A stretch of DNA of 7,321 nucleotides from an uncultured Hungatella sp. (GTDB lineage: Bacteria > Bacillota > Clostridia > Lachnospirales > Lachnospiraceae): the NCBI GenBank assembly GCA_910588325.1, contig CAJUPP010000111.1, positions 1 to 7,321 on the forward strand. Direction: 5' to 3'. Shown one piece after another: positions 6,533 to 7,321 of the stretch. The notes beneath the pieces are model-generated. The model saw only the letters and a list, made by a program, of their open reading frames with translations, did no database searches and had not been told where the DNA came from. Made by a program: the position numbers and the translations under genes. The first letter of the stretch is position 1. Each line of letters starts with the position of its first letter.

Positions 6533-7179
6533 AGTTAATAAAAAGAAAGTATTCGTTTGTTTTAAAAAGAGATGAATTTGCATTAATTAATACTAAGCCA
6601 TCGTTACCTATATTTAAAAATTTAATTGAGAGAAATGCATATACTGATAGTAATGGAAATGAATACAGAATGGAATGGTGTGAGGAGTATAGAGAATTAT
6701 GTTTAAAAAATTATGATTTAAACATGGAATATTTCAAACATTTAGATAGAACAGGTTTTGATTATGCAATTATGCAGTTTTTGAAAAAATATAAAAAATT
6801 TCAAGAAATTGGTAATTTATATGAATGTGATAATGTTTCAGGATATTACATGATGGTTTTAGATGAATATAAGCAAGTGTATATTGGTAAAAGTGAAGAT
6901 ATGAAAAAAAGAATACAATCACATTGGACAAAAACAAAAGCTTTTGATCGCACATTATTTCCTATGTATGCAGTAAATAGTTCATGTCTTTCCATTGATT
7001 CTTTTCGCGCATTAAATACAACAAGGATATTTGTTTGGAGGAGAGAGTTAGTTGATGGAGTAGAGCAAAAGTTGATTGACGATTTTCCACAACTGTATCG
7101 TTCCAATCGCATTGGAGGAGATATTACATTGGCGTTAGAGGCGTTAGAAACAATAAATAAACGTCATTTAGTAGAATGA
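6514..7179 (+). CDS. GIY-YIG nuclease-domain protein with unrecognised N-terminal region
   Basis: This 221-aa protein has a C-terminal GIY-YIG endonuclease core: GYY (110-112), YIG (123-125), the catalytic Arg133 in the KKRIQSHW helix, the metal-binding Glu184 in the VEQKLI helix and Asn198 in YRSNRIGG. All key positions of the superfamily appear present, so nuclease activity is plausible. The first ~100 residues are basic and aromatic (IKRKYSFVLKRDEF, RMEWCEEYREL) and match no domain I know; they may bind nucleic acid or a partner. Its start overlaps the MNT stop by 19 nt, so it is translated from the same message. The gene is much more AT-rich than the genes before it (23-28% GC in two hand-counted 60-base lines, rising to 40% near its end), a sign of separate acquisition. 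It could be a homing-type, mobile-element or defence nuclease; context does not decide. Confidence 0.8.
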   Translation: MEHFGIKLIKRKYSFVLKRDEFALINTKPSLPIFKNLIERNAYTDSNGNEYRMEWCEEYRELCLKNYDLNMEYFKHLDRTGFDYAIMQFLKKYKKFQEIGNLYECDNVSGYYMMVLDEYKQVYIGKSEDMKKRIQSHWTKTKAFDRTLFPMYAVNSSCLSIDSFRALNTTRIFVWRRELVDGVEQKLIDDFPQLYRSNRIGGDITLALEALETINKRHLVE

Positions 7180-7180
7180 C

Positions 7181-7204
7181 AAAATTATACATAAAAATAA
7201 TTTT
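7181..7204 (+). terminator. Weak AT-only hairpin after the GIY-YIG gene
   Basis: AAAATTAT (7181-7188) and ATAATTTT (7197-7204) are perfect reverse complements with an 8-nt loop, starting two bases after the TGA at 7177-7179. The stem has no G-C pairs, so it would be a poor terminator in either direction. Confidence 0.3.
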
Positions 7205-7258
7205 CGGTATTTGTTATTTGATGAGGGTGTAAGAAATTCTGGCTCTTTACCAAGTTAG

Positions 7259-7287
7259 TTGAATACCCCACTTTATTATGTTATTAT
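7259..7287 (+). promoter_or_regulatory. Possible promoter for the ORF starting at 7304
   Basis: TTGAAT (7259-7264), a 17-nt spacer and TATTAT (7282-7287) resemble a sigma-A promoter. The predicted transcript would start only about ten bases before the ATG at 7304, leaving room for little more than a poor SD. The background is very AT-rich, so chance matches are likely. Confidence 0.3.
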
Positions 7288-7303
7288 AAAATGGGTGAAT
7301 GGT

Positions 7304-7321
7304 ATGGAATTAAATGAACTA
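7304..7321 (+). CDS. Start of an ORF cut by the window edge (possible HEPN partner, unproven)
   Basis: ATG at 7304 opens the frame MELNEL... to the end of the window. The slightly earlier ATG at 7291 reaches a stop after eight codons, so 7304 is the better start. The upstream GGGTGAATGGT offers only a weak SD. Six residues do not identify a family. HEPN proteins of MNT/HEPN pairs often begin with a short acidic-polar leader of this kind, and MNT genes usually have a HEPN gene beside them, so a HEPN toxin is the first thing to test. Confidence 0.3.

Noticed and set aside
7225..7317. Open stretch ending ...KMGEWYGIK before the ORF at 7304
   Set aside because: It has no start codon before the internal Met at 7291, leaving eight codons, and no usable SD; likely chance.
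1..7321. CRISPR arrays, tRNA or rRNA genes, transposases or integrases
   Set aside because: I saw no regularly spaced repeats, cloverleaf-like or rRNA-like sequence, and no transposase or integrase motif in any frame examined.

Overview
The window looks like a chromosomal segment of a Gram-positive gut Firmicute, most likely a Lachnospiraceae member (Blautia/Dorea/Lachnoclostridium type). This rests on three things: the style of the two ABC half-transporters, the AAA-ATPase-like/PD-(D/E)XK protein (a family often multi-copy in these bacteria), and a hairpin with a GAGCGAAGCGAG-type loop flanked by arms reading GGGGCAAAAATCCG, which I associate with Lachnospiraceae intergenic repeats. The assignment is an inference; no rRNA or marker gene is present.

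Layout. Positions 1-95 hold the 3' end of an unidentified + strand gene. Next is a 199-nt nearly self-complementary inverted repeat (119-317), whose core doubles as an intrinsic terminator for the + strand. Positions 345-4020 are a minus-strand operon of two overlapping ABC exporter half-transporter genes. The promoter-proximal subunit (616 aa) has Asp in place of the Walker B catalytic Glu; the second subunit (611 aa) has a degenerate signature motif. Together they should form one heterodimeric multidrug-type exporter of the BmrCD/LmrCD/TM287-288 type, with one working and one degenerate ATP site. A near-consensus promoter (TTGACA-17-TATACT) with a dyad over the expected start of transcription lies upstream at 4068-4117.

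The divergent 440-nt intergenic region (4021-4461/4491) also carries an orphan + strand terminator (4328-4355) and a + strand promoter (4400-4428).

Positions 4492-7179 form a + strand operon of different, AT-richer composition: an AAA-ATPase-like protein with a C-terminal PD-(D/E)XK nuclease-like domain; a minimal nucleotidyltransferase (MNT, MntA-type) with an intact GSx10DxD motif; and a GIY-YIG nuclease-domain protein of very low GC whose start overlaps the MNT 3' end by 19 nt. Six codons of a further + strand ORF begin at 7304 and run off the window. MNT genes of this kind usually sit beside a HEPN toxin gene, but here the next gene is the GIY-YIG nuclease, so it may have been inserted between MNT and HEPN.

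The right half therefore reads as an accessory, possibly mobile toxin-antitoxin or defence-like cluster of nucleic-acid-acting enzymes beside an ordinary exporter operon. That collective role is inferred from the domains, not shown.
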